Assembly (NCBI GenBank): GCA_002794785.1
Contig: NBBA01000016.1
Location: 310,001 to 374,000, forward strand
DNA length: 64,000 nucleotides
Reading direction: 5' to 3'
From: Coniferiporia sulphurascens
Lineage: Eukaryota > Basidiomycota > Agaricomycetes > Hymenochaetales > Hymenochaetaceae
Of this stretch, positions 35,079 through 47,052 are shown piece after piece. Position 1 is the first letter of the stretch. Each line of letters opens with the position of its first letter. A model generated the notes under the pieces. That model was given only the letters and a program-made list of their open reading frames with translations. It had not been told where the DNA came from and made no database searches. The translations under genes and the position numbers were made by a program.

Positions 35079-36859
35079 ATCGCCTTCAAGCTGGAATTCC
35101 CAACAGAAAGAGTGCACACGTTTTGAAGGGTGACAAAGGGTGACAGAATGCATTCGGCATGCTGCCCGCTTTCTAACTCCGATTACAAGCTTTCCGTAAG
35201 CAGCGCAACATCACATTAACCACTTATCAGGCAGAGTACGAAAATAGTTGTGACTTTCTGTGACAGAGATTTTGTAAGATGGAGGCACTTTTGTTGCAAA
35301 ACATTGTGCTTATAAAGATAGGCCCATTTTTCGTGAATTTACGTACATGTTAGGACAGATATTATTCCAAAGAAGAAGCCCATCGGTTGAGCTTTGAGTG
35401 TTCCAAAAGCAAAACATGAGAATTTGTAGGATGGGTCACACAATAGTGCAGGTGGATTCAATTACTTATGCCACACCCCAAACGGAAGGTGTTTCCCATT
35501 ACCCGAAATACCGCCGTGAATTTATTTGGTAAGTCTATATGCTAAAAATATACGTAAGTGTTGTAAACATGGTATAGTAAAGACCAATTTTAATGGTTTT
35601 AATGTTAGGTGATTTCACTACGTTTTCAACGGCAAAATGGGTGATGTGAAAACCTTCCATATGTGGGTGCGGCGTAACTTGTCGCCTAGTCTGCATCCGG
35701 TCACGTCACATGCGTGACCTTCCTTTTCGAAAAATTTCTCCATCCTGATTCTCGTAAAACTTATTGCCGACAACGTTGACACGACTGCAAATTTGAAAAC
35801 TTCCAGTGAAGGAACGGAAGCGAATATAAGCAATCCATCACATCAAGAGTGGAATGTGTCTTGGAATTATCCTTTGGCGCTGTTGGCATTCACGTACGGT
35901 ATGTAGTCGGGTCATCTTGTCGGGTCGTGCAGAGTCCATTAATAGGCTATCTCACACTTTTCGGTTGATGGTAGGGTCTGGACGGACTCTCTGATGCACT
36001 ATGCAGGGCCCAGTTGACACACCTTAATTCGCATCCGCTGGATGTACGTGTCCTGGAAACTGCCTGCCTATGGAACGCTCTTTCAGTACATACAGGAAAG
36101 CATTGTATTCAGCGTGTGCGGTTACTAACGCTATGTAGGGATCGGAGGATGGCGATTCGGCACGAAAGCCACATGATTCATCGGTCCGGTCCGAGATCCA
36201 GCTGAGTTATATGCAACATGCCGCTCTTACTACAACCCAATCGGCAGCATGTACTTGTACGGTCTCTGGCTGAGCATCTGACCTGCCATTCTGCCTCTCC
36301 GAGGCCATTGACCTCATCCTCTCCACCATACAAAACCCGAAAGACGGCTTGCTGATATCTGTCTTCCGTGGGCACTCCGGTATACGTACAGGCATTACGT
36401 TTGCCACAGAAGGCCTGAGCGATTCTGAGCCAATCCGACCTTACGAGAAGAACGAGTGGATTCTATCGCCTCAATGGAGCCTTCGTATGGGAGTCGGTCT
36501 CTCATGGTTACAGTTCATTCACAGCTTGGAAGTACTGTCTCGTCTCCCAACGACTGCTTCTTTGTAGTGCCTTTCCCGAACTTCCGCCTAAGTCCCCTAC
36601 GTTGATAACAAAAAGGCTAGGTTTGCAAGAAGGTGTCTGTTCGCATGTATATGGCTTGTACTCAAATAACTATGTTCCCGTGTTCAATATATACGACTTC
36701 CTTGCCTTTTGGTGACCATTGAATAGAACTCTTCCTAGGACAAATTGGACAGAGACATGGTCACGCCGCGTGCATCCAACTCCGTGGTCTATGGAGACAT
36801 GCCTCCTTCTCCTTTCCGTGTGCTCCATGGAACTTTGAGGACCCGGGGCCCGACTTTCG
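35079..36859. other. D-E intergenic region
   Basis: No gene supported. The distal part (about 36300-36600) is a diverged copy of the P450 upstream region, with CTCGTCTCCCAACGACTGC matching the reverse complement of the conserved block. The short open frames at 36014-36567 are unrecognised. Confidence 0.5.
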
Positions 36860-36867
36860 TATAAAGG
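36860..36867 (+). promoter_or_regulatory. TATA box of P450 E
   Basis: TATAAAGG in ACTTTCGTATAAAGGATC, about 60 bp before the ATG. This is the fullest form of the shared core promoter. Confidence 0.65.
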
Positions 36868-36924
36868 ATCACCAGCTTGGTCCTTTATCCCCAGGACCTC
36901 AAGGGTGCTTTAGTGCCTCCAGCC

Positions 36925-39273
36925 ATGTTGTTCTATCTGCTTGATGCCCTCGCCGCGGCCTGCGCCGTCGTCTGTCTCAAATCTTGGCTCTCATGGCGTA
37001 AACGTCGTGCCCACGCTCTCCCCTATCCTCCGGGGCCAAAGGGATTACCCATCATTGGGAACGTGCTCGATATGCCTTCTGCCGAAGAATGGGAGACAGC
37101 AAGGCAGTGGGGAGAGAAATACGGTATGATAGGGATATCCGGCCGCAGAATGGTAACTAATCTTACCTCTTCTCTGGAAAAGGGGGATTGGTATTCATCA
37201 AGAAGTTCGGCGCACCCTACCTTTTTTTGAACACCTACCAAGCTACTGTCGACCTCTTCGAGAAGCGTGGTTACAATTACTCATCGAGGCCAGACAACAC
37301 CATGCTCGAACTGTACGCACATCTTCTTTGTCCTCATATCTATATTTAATTCTTTTACTGGCCTTTAGCGAGAAATACTCAGAATGGTTCCCACCTGTGA
37401 TGCCTTACAATGACGAGCTCAGGAAATCAAGACAGTATCTGCATCGCTTCTTTCAGAAGGCAGTCTCAACCAAATACTTTGACCTACAAACCAAGTGTAC
37501 ACGCAAGATGCTTTTGGGTTTTTTGAAAACCCCAGAGGATTACTCTGCATTGATAAAGTAGTATGTATATTGTGCACGTGGGATCGGATCGTGACTCACG
37601 ACACTATTATAGCTGCTCTGGCGAATCGATCATGATGCTCACTTATGGATTTCAAAGTGTGTTCTTTCATTGTCCAATATCGCGTATCGGGCTCGAACTT
37701 ACAATGGCTCAGTTGCCGCAAGTGATGATCGTTACATTGAAATTTCAGAGAAGGGCATGGAATGCTTCACGGAAGCGGAAGGGTTTTTCCTTGTAAACGC
37801 AATCCCTTGGTGTGAGGATTCTGTCCGTCAACTCAACCCAGCTCCGCACTTACTGTCAATTTTCTCTAGTACGACATCTTCCCTCTTGGTTACCCGGCGC
37901 TAGATTCAAGAAAATCGCCGAAGAGGGCATAAAGCATTCGATGGCCATGTACCAAGAGCCATATTACGTGGCAAAGAAGTTGATTGTATGTCGGTACGCT
38001 ATTCGTATGCTCATATTTAACTATTTCTTTAGAACGAGGGATTGGCGCAACCATCTATGACGAGCAAACTTATAGACGCCAAAATGAAGGAGTCCGGGGA
38101 AATTGAAGAAGAGGACCTAATCATGAAGTGCACCGGAGCCGCCTACGGAGGTAAGTAGATGATTAAATTCTCAAATCTTTCAGACATCCTGTCTGACAGA
38201 ATACGGCCGCGTATAGCTGGCGCCGACACGGTGATTTATTTACCTCGAATATTGGACCTTGGTTGTAGTATTGACCTCATAGGACGCTTCGATCATAGAC
38301 TGTATCAGCTATACATACATTCGTTTTGGCGATGACACTCCACCCGGAATATCAAAAACGCGCCCAGGATGAGCTCGACGCGGTCATCGGCAAAGATAAC
38401 CTTCCGACGTTCGAGGATCGTCCGAGTTTACCGTTTGTAGAAGCGATTTGCAAAGAAGTTCTGAGGTAAGTAGCTTCGTTGCGGAAGCGAACTTGATTGA
38501 CTGAAGATGCTTCAGATGGCAGATTGTGGCTGCCTGGGGTATGTACGCCATAACCCCCGAACCCCCAAACATATATTTATCAAAACTCAAACGACACAGG
38601 CATAGCCCACTGCTCTACGGAGGATGACATTTACGAGGGATACTTTATCCCCGCGGGTACTACGGTGCTTTCAAACCTCTGGTAGGTCGACAATCCGCAT
38701 CTTCTTGACAATTAGAAAGTGATCGATTGATTCCGAAGGGCCATGCTGAGGGACCCTAAAACCTACCCAGAACCTGACAAATTCATTCCCGACCGCTGGC
38801 TGCCATCCGAAGGGAAGGAGCCTCCAATGGATGTTGGTAGAATAGTATTTGGCATCGGTCGACGGTGAGTATTCTTGCGCACGTTGTCGAAAACAGATAA
38901 TAACGACCAAAAAAACTCTTGTGGACAGAATCTGTCCGGGTAGACACGTTGCAGAGAACGCAGTAAGTGTCATCGGATAGCTTTGATCCGCATGGAATTG
39001 ACTTGCACGAAGCTCTTCATTGCTGCCGCTTCCATACTGTCGGCCTTCAACGTCTCAAAGGCGTTGGACGAAAATGGCGTCCCGATCACGCCAAAAGAAG
39101 AGTATACACCGAACTTCATCAGGTACGATTCTTCCGGATGCCCTAAACCCGTTTTGGTATTGTAACTGATATTAATGGCTTAAAGACATCCCAAACCGTT
39201 CAAGTGTAACATCACACCGCGCTCCAGTAACATAGAGTCGGTTATTCGCCAGGCCGTTGAATCGGCCAGTTAG
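36925..39273 (+). CDS. cytochrome P450, array copy E (reference exon map)
   Basis: Exons: 36925-37123, 37183-37312, 37369-37560, 37613-37656, 37713-37811, 37870-37985, 38033-38150, 38217-38230, 38299-38465, 38516-38538, 38600-38681, 38739-38864, 38929-38962, 39013-39122, 39186-39273. They sum to 1,542 nt, 513 residues plus TAG, with phases agreeing at every junction; exon 8 is only 14 nt. Features by residue: anchor helix 3-20, [13 protein letters not shown] at about 33-40, I-helix AYGAGADT near 297-304, KEVLR (ExxR) near 356-360, FIPDRW near 411-416, FGIGRR/ICPGRH with heme Cys at about 439. One acceptor is CCGAAG where the paralogs have GTAG. E is the sister of B. ER monooxygenase, substrate unknown. 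Confidence 0.94.
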
Positions 39274-39613
39274 CTTCATGAGTCGCCTTGCAAGCATTTG
39301 GAGGGAGACTGATTATCTATCCTACAAGAAGTGGGATTCTGAACGATAAACGTCTAGAATGAAGTGAAATTTTTTTGGGTTCTTCGTCCAAGTCTGCGCC
39401 TCGAACGCGAATCCTTGTTTTGTATAATAACTCGAAGTCCCACGAAATATATCTTTGAGCTTGTTTAAGATGTAAGTATGAAGCATCGGATGCTTTATAA
39501 TAACTTGTAGCATCAGTTTTCACATGGACGACTATAAAGTTTGACACTTTCCTGAACAAATTTCAATGTGTTTTCGAACTTGAGGCACGTTTTTGTTCCG
39601 ACTCGGAGCCTCG
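39274..39613. other. 3' flank of P450 E up to the copia element
   Basis: No gene. It contains the conserved downstream block of the array (39400-39450, with TTTTGTATAATAACTCGAAG), also present after C, D, B and F in their own orientation. Confidence 0.5.
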
Positions 39614-39618
39614 TAAGT

Positions 39619-39872
39619 TCTTAAAATCTATGCACATTGTGGTAGATGTTGAGGTGCAGTGGTGAAGTTGAGGGGAAATGGGGTTATCAGTGTAAACCAA
39701 TGTATTTTGTAGTAGAGACCTGCTCTCCTTATATACATCTACCATGAGCTACATATACTATAACTATCATAGCTCCTATCATATTGCATTATTGTTGCAT
39801 TATCATTCTCTTAGTAAGATGGTTGTTCATATGACCATTCTATATTTACTTGTTCATTATATTTATTTAATA
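39619..39872 (-). repeat. copia 3' LTR (254 bp)
   Basis: Matches 46341-46594 over its whole length. In element sense it begins TATTAAATAAATATAATG and ends GATTTTAAGA, so the termini are TA...GA instead of the usual TG...CA. A polypurine tract (AAAGGGGAG in element sense, near 39873-39882) abuts it. Confidence 0.92.
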
Positions 39873-40230
39873 CTCCCCTTTGAACTTTTACTAGGTGGAG
39901 TAGACTTGTTGTTAAGCCTACTGTTTAGGTAAGGCTTACTAAGCGATCGACGAGGATTGACCAAATGTAACAAGGTAGAGACGAGACAATAATTGAGCAA
40001 GGGTTTCCCCAGGGACTAGTAGACTGGTAGACTGGTGGCTGGTGACTTAATATCCCACAGAGGAGATAGTGAACAAGTAGGCTCTATTGAATGAAGAGCA
40101 CAAGCTTAAGGCTTGATGCTCTGAAAGCGAGTCCTTATATACATGTGTAGAACACTATAGAACAATATGGAATGCGGACTGAGCGAATGGTAAGGATCAG
40201 TCAGCATGGAAGGAGATAGAAACTGGTAGA

Positions 40231-40793
40231 TGTTACAATTTTCCTTTACCTTTCCTTTTAACTGTGCTGACTCATTTCCTCTTCATCATCATCAGTCAGT
40301 GCAACTCCCCCATTTCTCTACCTTACTCATCATATCCCACTTCATGCCATAAGACGCCATGATGACGCCTTATTGCACCATCATGACGTGCTTTGCTTAC
40401 TGATCACCGTACTTGTATTACCAAGGCTTTCCTTGCGTTTCCATGACCTTCCACAGTCTGGTAAACATACCTAACCAAGTCGCTACAGTAGCAAACACAT
40501 AGAGTAGCATATAAGCATGTAACTTCAGTAGCACAAGCCCTAAGCTTGTGCTCTTTGTTCATACAAGCCCATTATCTGCTACCACCAGTCTACTCTGTGC
40601 CCTTGAGCCATTAGTTGCTTCGTCGTAACCCGACTCGCTATAAGAAGCCTACTACATCTACATCGCTGATCAGGAAGCCCCGACGACGATCATCCCTCGA
40701 CTTACGACATCTAGGAAGCCCCATTGCCGTACCATCAGTCCAGACGATCAGGAAGCCCCGACGTCGATCACAGCGTAACTGTTGAGCTTAACA
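40231..40793. repeat. solo LTR of the 560-bp family, nested in copia
   Basis: Begins TGTTACAATTTT and ends GAGCTTAACA on the plus strand, with GTAGA duplicated on both sides (40226-40230, 40794-40798). It lies downstream of the copia stop codon, before the 3' LTR. It is the same family as 45384, 50668 and 60340, and in the same orientation as 60340. It has three internal copies of AGGAAGCCCC and a hairpin AGCACAAGC...GCTTGTGCT. Confidence 0.92.
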
Positions 40794-40846
40794 GTAGAAG
40801 AGTCTGACTGATCATGAAGCTAGGATCAGTCAGCATACAAGGTAGC

Positions 40847-43800
40847 TTAGTCAATGGAGATGACTAATGCTGATGAAAGCGATGAGTAAAGGAAATTTGT
40901 AACACTTGTAAAACATTTGATTAATTCTATTGTTAGTGCTTTTGTCATGATGTCAGCTTTTTGCTGTCCAGTTGGAATATATGAAACTGTTATAGTTTCA
41001 TTTTCTATATAGTCTCTTAAAAAATCTTTTCATATATCAATATGCTTTGTTCATTGTGTATATTTTTGTTCTGTTGAGTTCACTATAGTTATGGCTGCTT
41101 GATTATCACATAATATTTTCGTGGGTGTATCCAAGGTCTGCAGTACCTCTTCGGCCAGTCTTCTTAGCCATATTGCTTCTTTTACTCCATGTGTTAAGGC
41201 TTGTAGTTCAGCTTCGCATACTGATAATGACACTAATTCTTGTTTTTTACTTGACCATGATGTCATTGCATTTCCAATTTGAAATATATATCCAGATATT
41301 GCTTTATGGCCTTCTTGTGTCATTCCGTCAGCATCGGTATATCCGATTAACTCAATTGGATCTTTTCCTCTGAGTATTAACCAATAATTGTTTGTTCCTT
41401 TTAGATATTTGAAACAGTGTTTTACTGCGTTATAGTGTTCGATACTAGGTTTATTTAAATGCCTAGCAAATTGACCTGTTGTGAATGATATATCAGGTCT
41501 TGTACAATCTGCTGCATATTGTAATGCTCCAACCATACTCATGTACAGTATTTGTTTCATAAAATTTAGTTCTTCATTGGTTGGGTTTTCCAGTGATTTT
41601 AACACTTGTCCTGGTGTCATTGGTGTTCATACCATTGCAGCATCTTTCAGTTTATATTTTTCGATTATATTATCAATGTAATTCTTTTGTCTTAGTTTTA
41701 TAATTCTTTCTTCTTGGTTTCGTTCAATTTCAATCCCAAGTAACCAATGTACATCATTTCTGTCAGTAAATTTTATGTGTTTTCCTATTTCGTTTTTAAA
41801 GGCTTTTATTATTAACAAATTTAAGCTGCATATCATTATATCATCAACATGTATGAAAAGTATTAGAATTGTTTTTCCTTTTACTTTTCTTAAGAATACT
41901 GTGTTGTCTTGGACTGCTTGTACTAGTCCAATTCCCATTAGAATTTCTGATAATTTTTTATACCATCGTCTGCCTGCTTGTTTTAATCCGTATAAGGCTT
42001 TATTTAATTTTAAAACTTGTCCAGGTTTTGTTTCAACTAGATTTCCTGGTGGTGGTTTTATATATATATTTTCATCTTTTTCAAGTTCACCATATAAGTA
42101 TGCTGATTTAATATCTATTTGGTGAATTTCATAATCATTTGTTGCGCTCCAACTTAATATTGTTCTTACTGTGGCTAATCGTGCCACTGGAGCGAATGTA
42201 TCATTTGAATAGTAATCAATACCCTCTTTTTGGGCAAATCCTTGAACTACTAATCTTGCTTTGTATCATTCAATTTCTCCATTTGCTAATCTTTTTGTTT
42301 TATAAATGAATCTTGTTCCGATTATATTTATATCTTTTGGTGGATCAATGATTGTCCATGTAGATCTTTCAATTAATGTCTTTATTTCTTCTTTCATTGC
42401 TGTGATCCACTGATTTGCATCAATTCTATTGATCGCTTGTTGGTATGAATTTGGATTGCCTATTAATTCCATATTGAATTGATTAAATTCCGTAAGATAG
42501 GCAACTGTATTTTGTTCATCAAAATTTAGACCTAATGATCGTTTCATTGGTTTAATTGTTCTTATTGGTCTTTCTTTTGTTAATTCTTGTATTTGTTCAT
42601 TTTGTTTTTCTGTTATATTCTCCCCTTCAATTTTAGATGGCGGGGAATCTAAAAATTGTAAATTTCATTTGACTGTAATTTTTCTGTTATGATAGGTTCT
42701 ATGACCTTTACTTTCATCATCAAATCCTAGCCATTGTGCATAAATTCCTTTTGGTTGTAATTTATTAATGTCTTCTTGTCTTATGATGCAATATTGACCG
42801 AATTCTTTTAAATCGTCAATGTTATAATTTTCGTTATATTGTTTAAAGTACAGTGTTTTAAAATCAATAGCACTCTTTGGTGTTCTGTTGTAAATGTAAG
42901 TACTGTATTTTACAGCTTCTCCCCATAAACTGGGTGGTAATTTCACTTGTAGCAAATTAACTCGTGTATTATTTAAAATTGCTTGATGTGATTGTTCTGC
43001 TACTCCATTTTGTTGTGGTGTATCATGAACAGTCAGCTTTCATATCATTCTGTTTTTTTCTAAATATTCGGTAAATTGTTTACTTAAAAACACTGTGTCG
43101 TTATCACTTTGTAATATTTTTATTTTTATGTTATATTGTGTATTGAACATTGTAGCCCATGTTGTAAATGTGTTAAAACCTTCATCTTTAGTTTTTAATA
43201 AAATCATTTTTATCCATCCAGTAGTGTCATCTACCAGAGTAAGAAGATATTTATATCCTCCAATAGCATGTGTGGATGCTGGACCCCATATGTCCATATG
43301 TATATGATTGCCAAATTTTTCTGCTAATTTTGAAATACATAATTTTGGAATTTGCATTCTTTTTATGTTTGCTTCTAAGCAAATTGTACATTGAGTTTCA
43401 TCGTAATTTGATATTTTGTTATTTGTAATTTGATCTTCTTTTAGTAATCACTTTATATAAGCATAACTTATATGTCCGAGTTTTTTGTGAAGTTTGAATA
43501 ATGTTACATTTTTTGTAGCCACTTGTACATTGTTGTTAAATATACTATACAATCCATTTTTGTTTTTAATTTTTCTGCATAAAGATCCATTAGGATACTT
43601 TATTGTGCATTCGTTTTCTTTATAAATAAATTTGTAACTGTCTTGACATAGAAGTCCTTGAGAGACTAATGTCATATTCATTTTAGGATTGTAATATACA
43701 TTTGATAATGTTATGACACTTACCGAGTGTCTGTTGGGGATGTAAAGCTTAAGATCCCCTACTATATTTGCCATAAATGTTGTTTTGTTAGCGGCAGTTA

Positions 43801-46274
43801 TTGTTATAGCGTCAGTTTTATATGTATTTCGTAATCGATTCAGATATGGTGTTAAATGTATCGTTGCACCAGTATCAATTATATCCATTGAAGAATAAAT
43901 GTTGTTAGCAATTTTGTTTGTTGTTATTGCATTAATGCTTACATCTAAATTATTGTCATCCACATCTTCCATGGCACTATCATGATTTCCTGGTGTGTCA
44001 AGGAAGTTGTTATAGGAATAAATTGGGAATTCTCCCATTTTGAAGTCGTTGTCATCGATTTTGGTTATAAAGGTGGTTTTGCCTCGGCCTATTACAGCGC
44101 TTAATTCGATTCACAAGCTCGATGCAATGTTTGTTGCTGCTGTTGCTGCAGTATGTTTAGCCTGGGCCGCATTTGCCCCAGTCGTCGTCGGTGCTGCTGA
44201 TGCACCCATTTCTTTCCCTTTTCCTTTTTCGTCATTCACTTCCTCTTTCTTCTTCTGAGCTGCCTTCGTCCATTCCGTTTTTGGCACCCAGCAGTCTTGA
44301 CTAAAGTGTCCTAGCTTATTACAATTATAGCACTTTACCATATGTGATTGTTGGTTAGGGGAATATCCCCCACGTCCTCGTCCTCAAAATCTGCCACAGC
44401 CTCTGTAGCCACATCCTCGTGATTGTACACCACGGCTAAAACCACGTCTGCGGCCCCTAAAATAAGGGTGAGTCTGCTTGTCCTTGGGCAGGTGGTTAGC
44501 CACTGCTCCTGTCCTCTGATGGTTTTTATGCCATCCTTTGAAAGCATTTCGTAATGCTGTTAATAGAAATTGTGGGGTTAACTCGATTGGAGTGTTCCCT
44601 GGATTTGTTTCGTTAATAGTTTTAATATATAACTCACTTTGCGTGAGTACATATTGATATTGTTCAGGTGTTGCCCTCATAATAGCTGATATGTATGTCG
44701 ACTTGGAAACTTTTACCCCTTGGGCTATGAGTTCCTCATATTTATTGCTGAGGTTATCAAGTGTTCCATCGAAATGGCTGACATTACCTCTGATATCAAA
44801 AAGGGCAGCCTTGTTAAAGCCCTTTGTAATTTTTGTCTGGACATTATATCATCTGTCAAGTGCTTTGAGTAATGCTGGTATATCTTTAGAGAAATTAAGA
44901 TAATAAGCCAATATTTTGTTGGGCATAGTGCGCATAATGCCATTATATAAAGCGCTTGAGATACTAATCTCTCCAGTTCCTGGGGAGTTAGTGAGCAGGT
45001 TACCATAACCTGCACTTTCAATGGCGCTTCGGACTCTGTAGTTCCAGAGTTTATAATTTCTGTGGCTGTTGAGTTTCTCAATGCTGTCGAAGAATTTCTG
45101 GAGTTCTGCGAGTTTCATTGCCATACTTGGTTCATCTTCCTCAGTGTTGTTAGCATCTGAGTCATCAGGGTCAGAAGGTTCGGATGGCTCACATGGGGGT
45201 TTTTCGTTTTTTGTGTCTTCGTCATCTTCTTTTGTGTCTTCTTTATTGTCTTCTTTTTTATTGTCTTCTGGCTTAATATAAGGATTATTAGTTTTAAATT
45301 GTTCTTTTTCTTTTGGATCAGATATACCCAAATACATACTGATTCAATATCTGATTTCAGATGATTTCCCTTGATCCAATATGTGTTAAGCTCAACGATT
45401 ACGTGGTGATCGATGTCGGGGCTTCCTGATCATCGGGGCAGGTGTTATGGCAACGGGGCTTCCTAGATGCTGTAAGGCGGTGATGATCAGCAATGGGGCT
45501 TCCTGATCATTGATAAGGTATGCAGTGTCTTCTTAGAAGAGTCGGGTTACGACGAAGTGCCAAATGATGAGGTAGAGCACACAGAGGGCACTGAGGCACA
45601 TATAATGGGCTTGTATGAACAAAGAGCACAAGCTTAGGGCTTGTGCAATCTACGTTACATGCTTATATGCTACTCTATGTGTTTGCTACTGTAGGGTCAT
45701 GTATAAGGTCATTTACATGACTATGGAAGGTCATGGAAACCCAAGGAATGTCTTGGTAATACAAATGAAGGTATCAGTAAGCAAAGCATGTCATGATGGT
45801 GCGATAAGGCGTCATCATGGCATCTTATGGTGTAAGGCAAATGAGGATGAGTAAGGAAGAGAAATGGGGGAGTTGCGCTGACTGATGATGATGAAGAGGA
45901 AGTGAGTCAGCGCAATAAGGGAAATTAAAGGAAAATTGTAACAATATGCCTAAATCTTTAGCATGATTTGTTAATTCAGTTTTATAGTCAGCTTTTATTT
46001 TTATTTTTACATCTTTTGTAGAATTGTTGTACCTTTCTATTTGATCTTGTATTTGTTGTTCAGTTCCATGTATAGGTATTTGTCGAAGGTTACACTGAAC
46101 GATTAAGTCGACTAACCTTTTGCTATCTTTTGCTTTTTGAAAATTTTCTTCAAGTTCTTCGATAGTATGTGACTGTATGTACACTATTTTTAATTTGTTA
46201 GCAATTATTCTTAATCCTGATAATTTTTGCAAACATGTTTGCTCACAAGTGTTAGGACATTGTCCATCAGACAT
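40847..46274 (-). pseudogene. copia gag-pol polyprotein, single frame with 11 in-frame TGA
   Basis: After removing the solo LTR and its duplicated site (45384-45948), one frame of 1,621 codons runs from MSDGQCPNTCEQ to TAA 40847. Gag: acidic linker (PPCEPSEPSDPD), RGG-rich stretch, knuckle CYNCNKLGHFSQDC. Protease: MDIIDTGATIHLT. Integrase: LGHISYAYIK, MDIWGPAS, TPQQNGVAEQS. RT: YKARLVVQGF, QIDIKSAYLYGE, LYGLKQAGRRWY, HVDDIMIC. RNase H: YTDADGMTQEG, LVSLSVCEAELQAL, LCDNQAAI, TKHIDI. TGA stops (lowest coordinate): 45344, 44849, 44384, 44111, 43448, 43040, 42665, 42266, 41627, 41051, 41030. At several (before YKARLV, after HIDI, before TKHIDI, in the RGG run) the family has Arg. No TAA, TAG or frameshift interrupts it. 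Confidence 0.93.
45384..45943. repeat. solo LTR of the 560-bp family, nested in copia gag
   Basis: Plus strand begins TGTTAAGCTCAA and ends ATTGTAACA; the target duplication is ATATG (45379-45383, 45944-45948). It splits the gag frame of the copia element. Opposite orientation to the copy at 40231. Confidence 0.93.
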
Positions 46275-46325
46275 AGTTTCATTTCATTTATAATTTTTTG
46301 TTAATTGTTTCATTAGTTTGTAGAG

Positions 46326-46340
46326 TCAAGGCTCATAACC
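46326..46340 (-). other. copia primer-binding-site candidate
   Basis: GGTTATGAGCCTTGA directly follows the 5' LTR in element sense, the place of the tRNA primer site. It loosely resembles the initiator-Met type site (GGTATCAGAGC) used by many copia elements; the exact tRNA is not identified. Confidence 0.45.
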
Positions 46341-46594
46341 TCTTAAAATCTACACACATTGTGGTAGACATTGAGGTGCAGTGGTGAAGTTGAGGGGAAA
46401 CGGGGTTATCAGTGTAAACTGATGTATTTCATAGTAGAGACCAGCTCTCCTTATATGCATCTACCATGAGCTACATATACTATAACTATCATAGCTCCTA
46501 TTGTATTGTGTTATCATTGCATTATTGTTCTCTTAGTAAGATGGTTGTTCATATGACCATTCTATATTTACTTGTTCATTATATTTATTTAATA
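46341..46594 (-). repeat. copia 5' LTR (254 bp)
   Basis: Partner of 39619-39872, same length and termini, followed on its outer side by the TAAGT duplication. It contains TATATGCATCTACC as the likely promoter area of the element. Confidence 0.92.
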
Positions 46595-46599
46595 TAAGT

Positions 46600-47052
46600 A
46601 AATGCATCACATGCTAAATACAAGGTCTCCAGTATGCTAGACTTCAAGTTAGATTATTATCACAGAACAGAAGCCATTGCTAGATAAAGTATATGTACGT
46701 GTACAAGCTTAGGATTCACAATAGGTTGAGTTGGGTGTTTGTATATTTTACAAAAATCCAAGTAAGAGTTTGATGCCATGATTCATTCAGTCGTCTGGCA
46801 CCTCCGAGTCATACTGACATTTTTAAAAGACAGGTTTTCCATACCTGGATTTGGAAGGCTCAAAATATATTTATCGTTGGAACTTCGAGTTAATATTGTA
46901 CAAAAACGAAATCGACCAACTCGCCGCACTCAAGGTGTCATTTCGGACAATATATATCGAGTAAAAGCAGGCAAGCGAAGCGTTTAGAAATCGTGATTTT
47001 CTTTGAGGCAAATGTTCGGAACCCTTCCAGATGGCCGCAAGACGGCTAGACC
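46600..47052. other. 3' flank of P450 F
   Basis: No gene; includes the conserved downstream block (about 46860-46960) of the P450 units. Confidence 0.45.

Larger units (their letters stand above)
39619..46594 (-). mobile_element. full-length Ty1/copia retrotransposon with two nested solo LTRs
   Basis: A 6,976 bp element in minus orientation with 254-bp LTRs at both ends and a 5-bp target duplication (TAAGT at 39614-39618 and 46595-46599). Inside are a primer-binding-site candidate, one gag-pol frame (46274 to 40847) and a polypurine tract. Solo LTRs of another family interrupt it at 40231-40793 and 45384-45943. Order protease, integrase, RT, RNase H identifies the copia superfamily. The two LTRs differ at several positions, mostly transitions. 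It is inactive because of 11 in-frame TGA codons and the insertions. Confidence 0.95.

Noticed and set aside
40201..40860. 40.2 kb and 45.4 kb repeats as terminal repeats of one element
   Set aside because: They are inverted relative to each other and each has its own 5-bp duplication (GTAGA; ATATG), so they are independent solo LTRs inside the copia element.
40847..46274. TGA reassigned to arginine in this genome
   Set aside because: P450 A ends at TGA exactly where its paralogs have TAA or TAG, and LINE-2 ORF1 ends at a TGA overlapping the ORF2 ATG. CpG decay explains the pattern without a new code.
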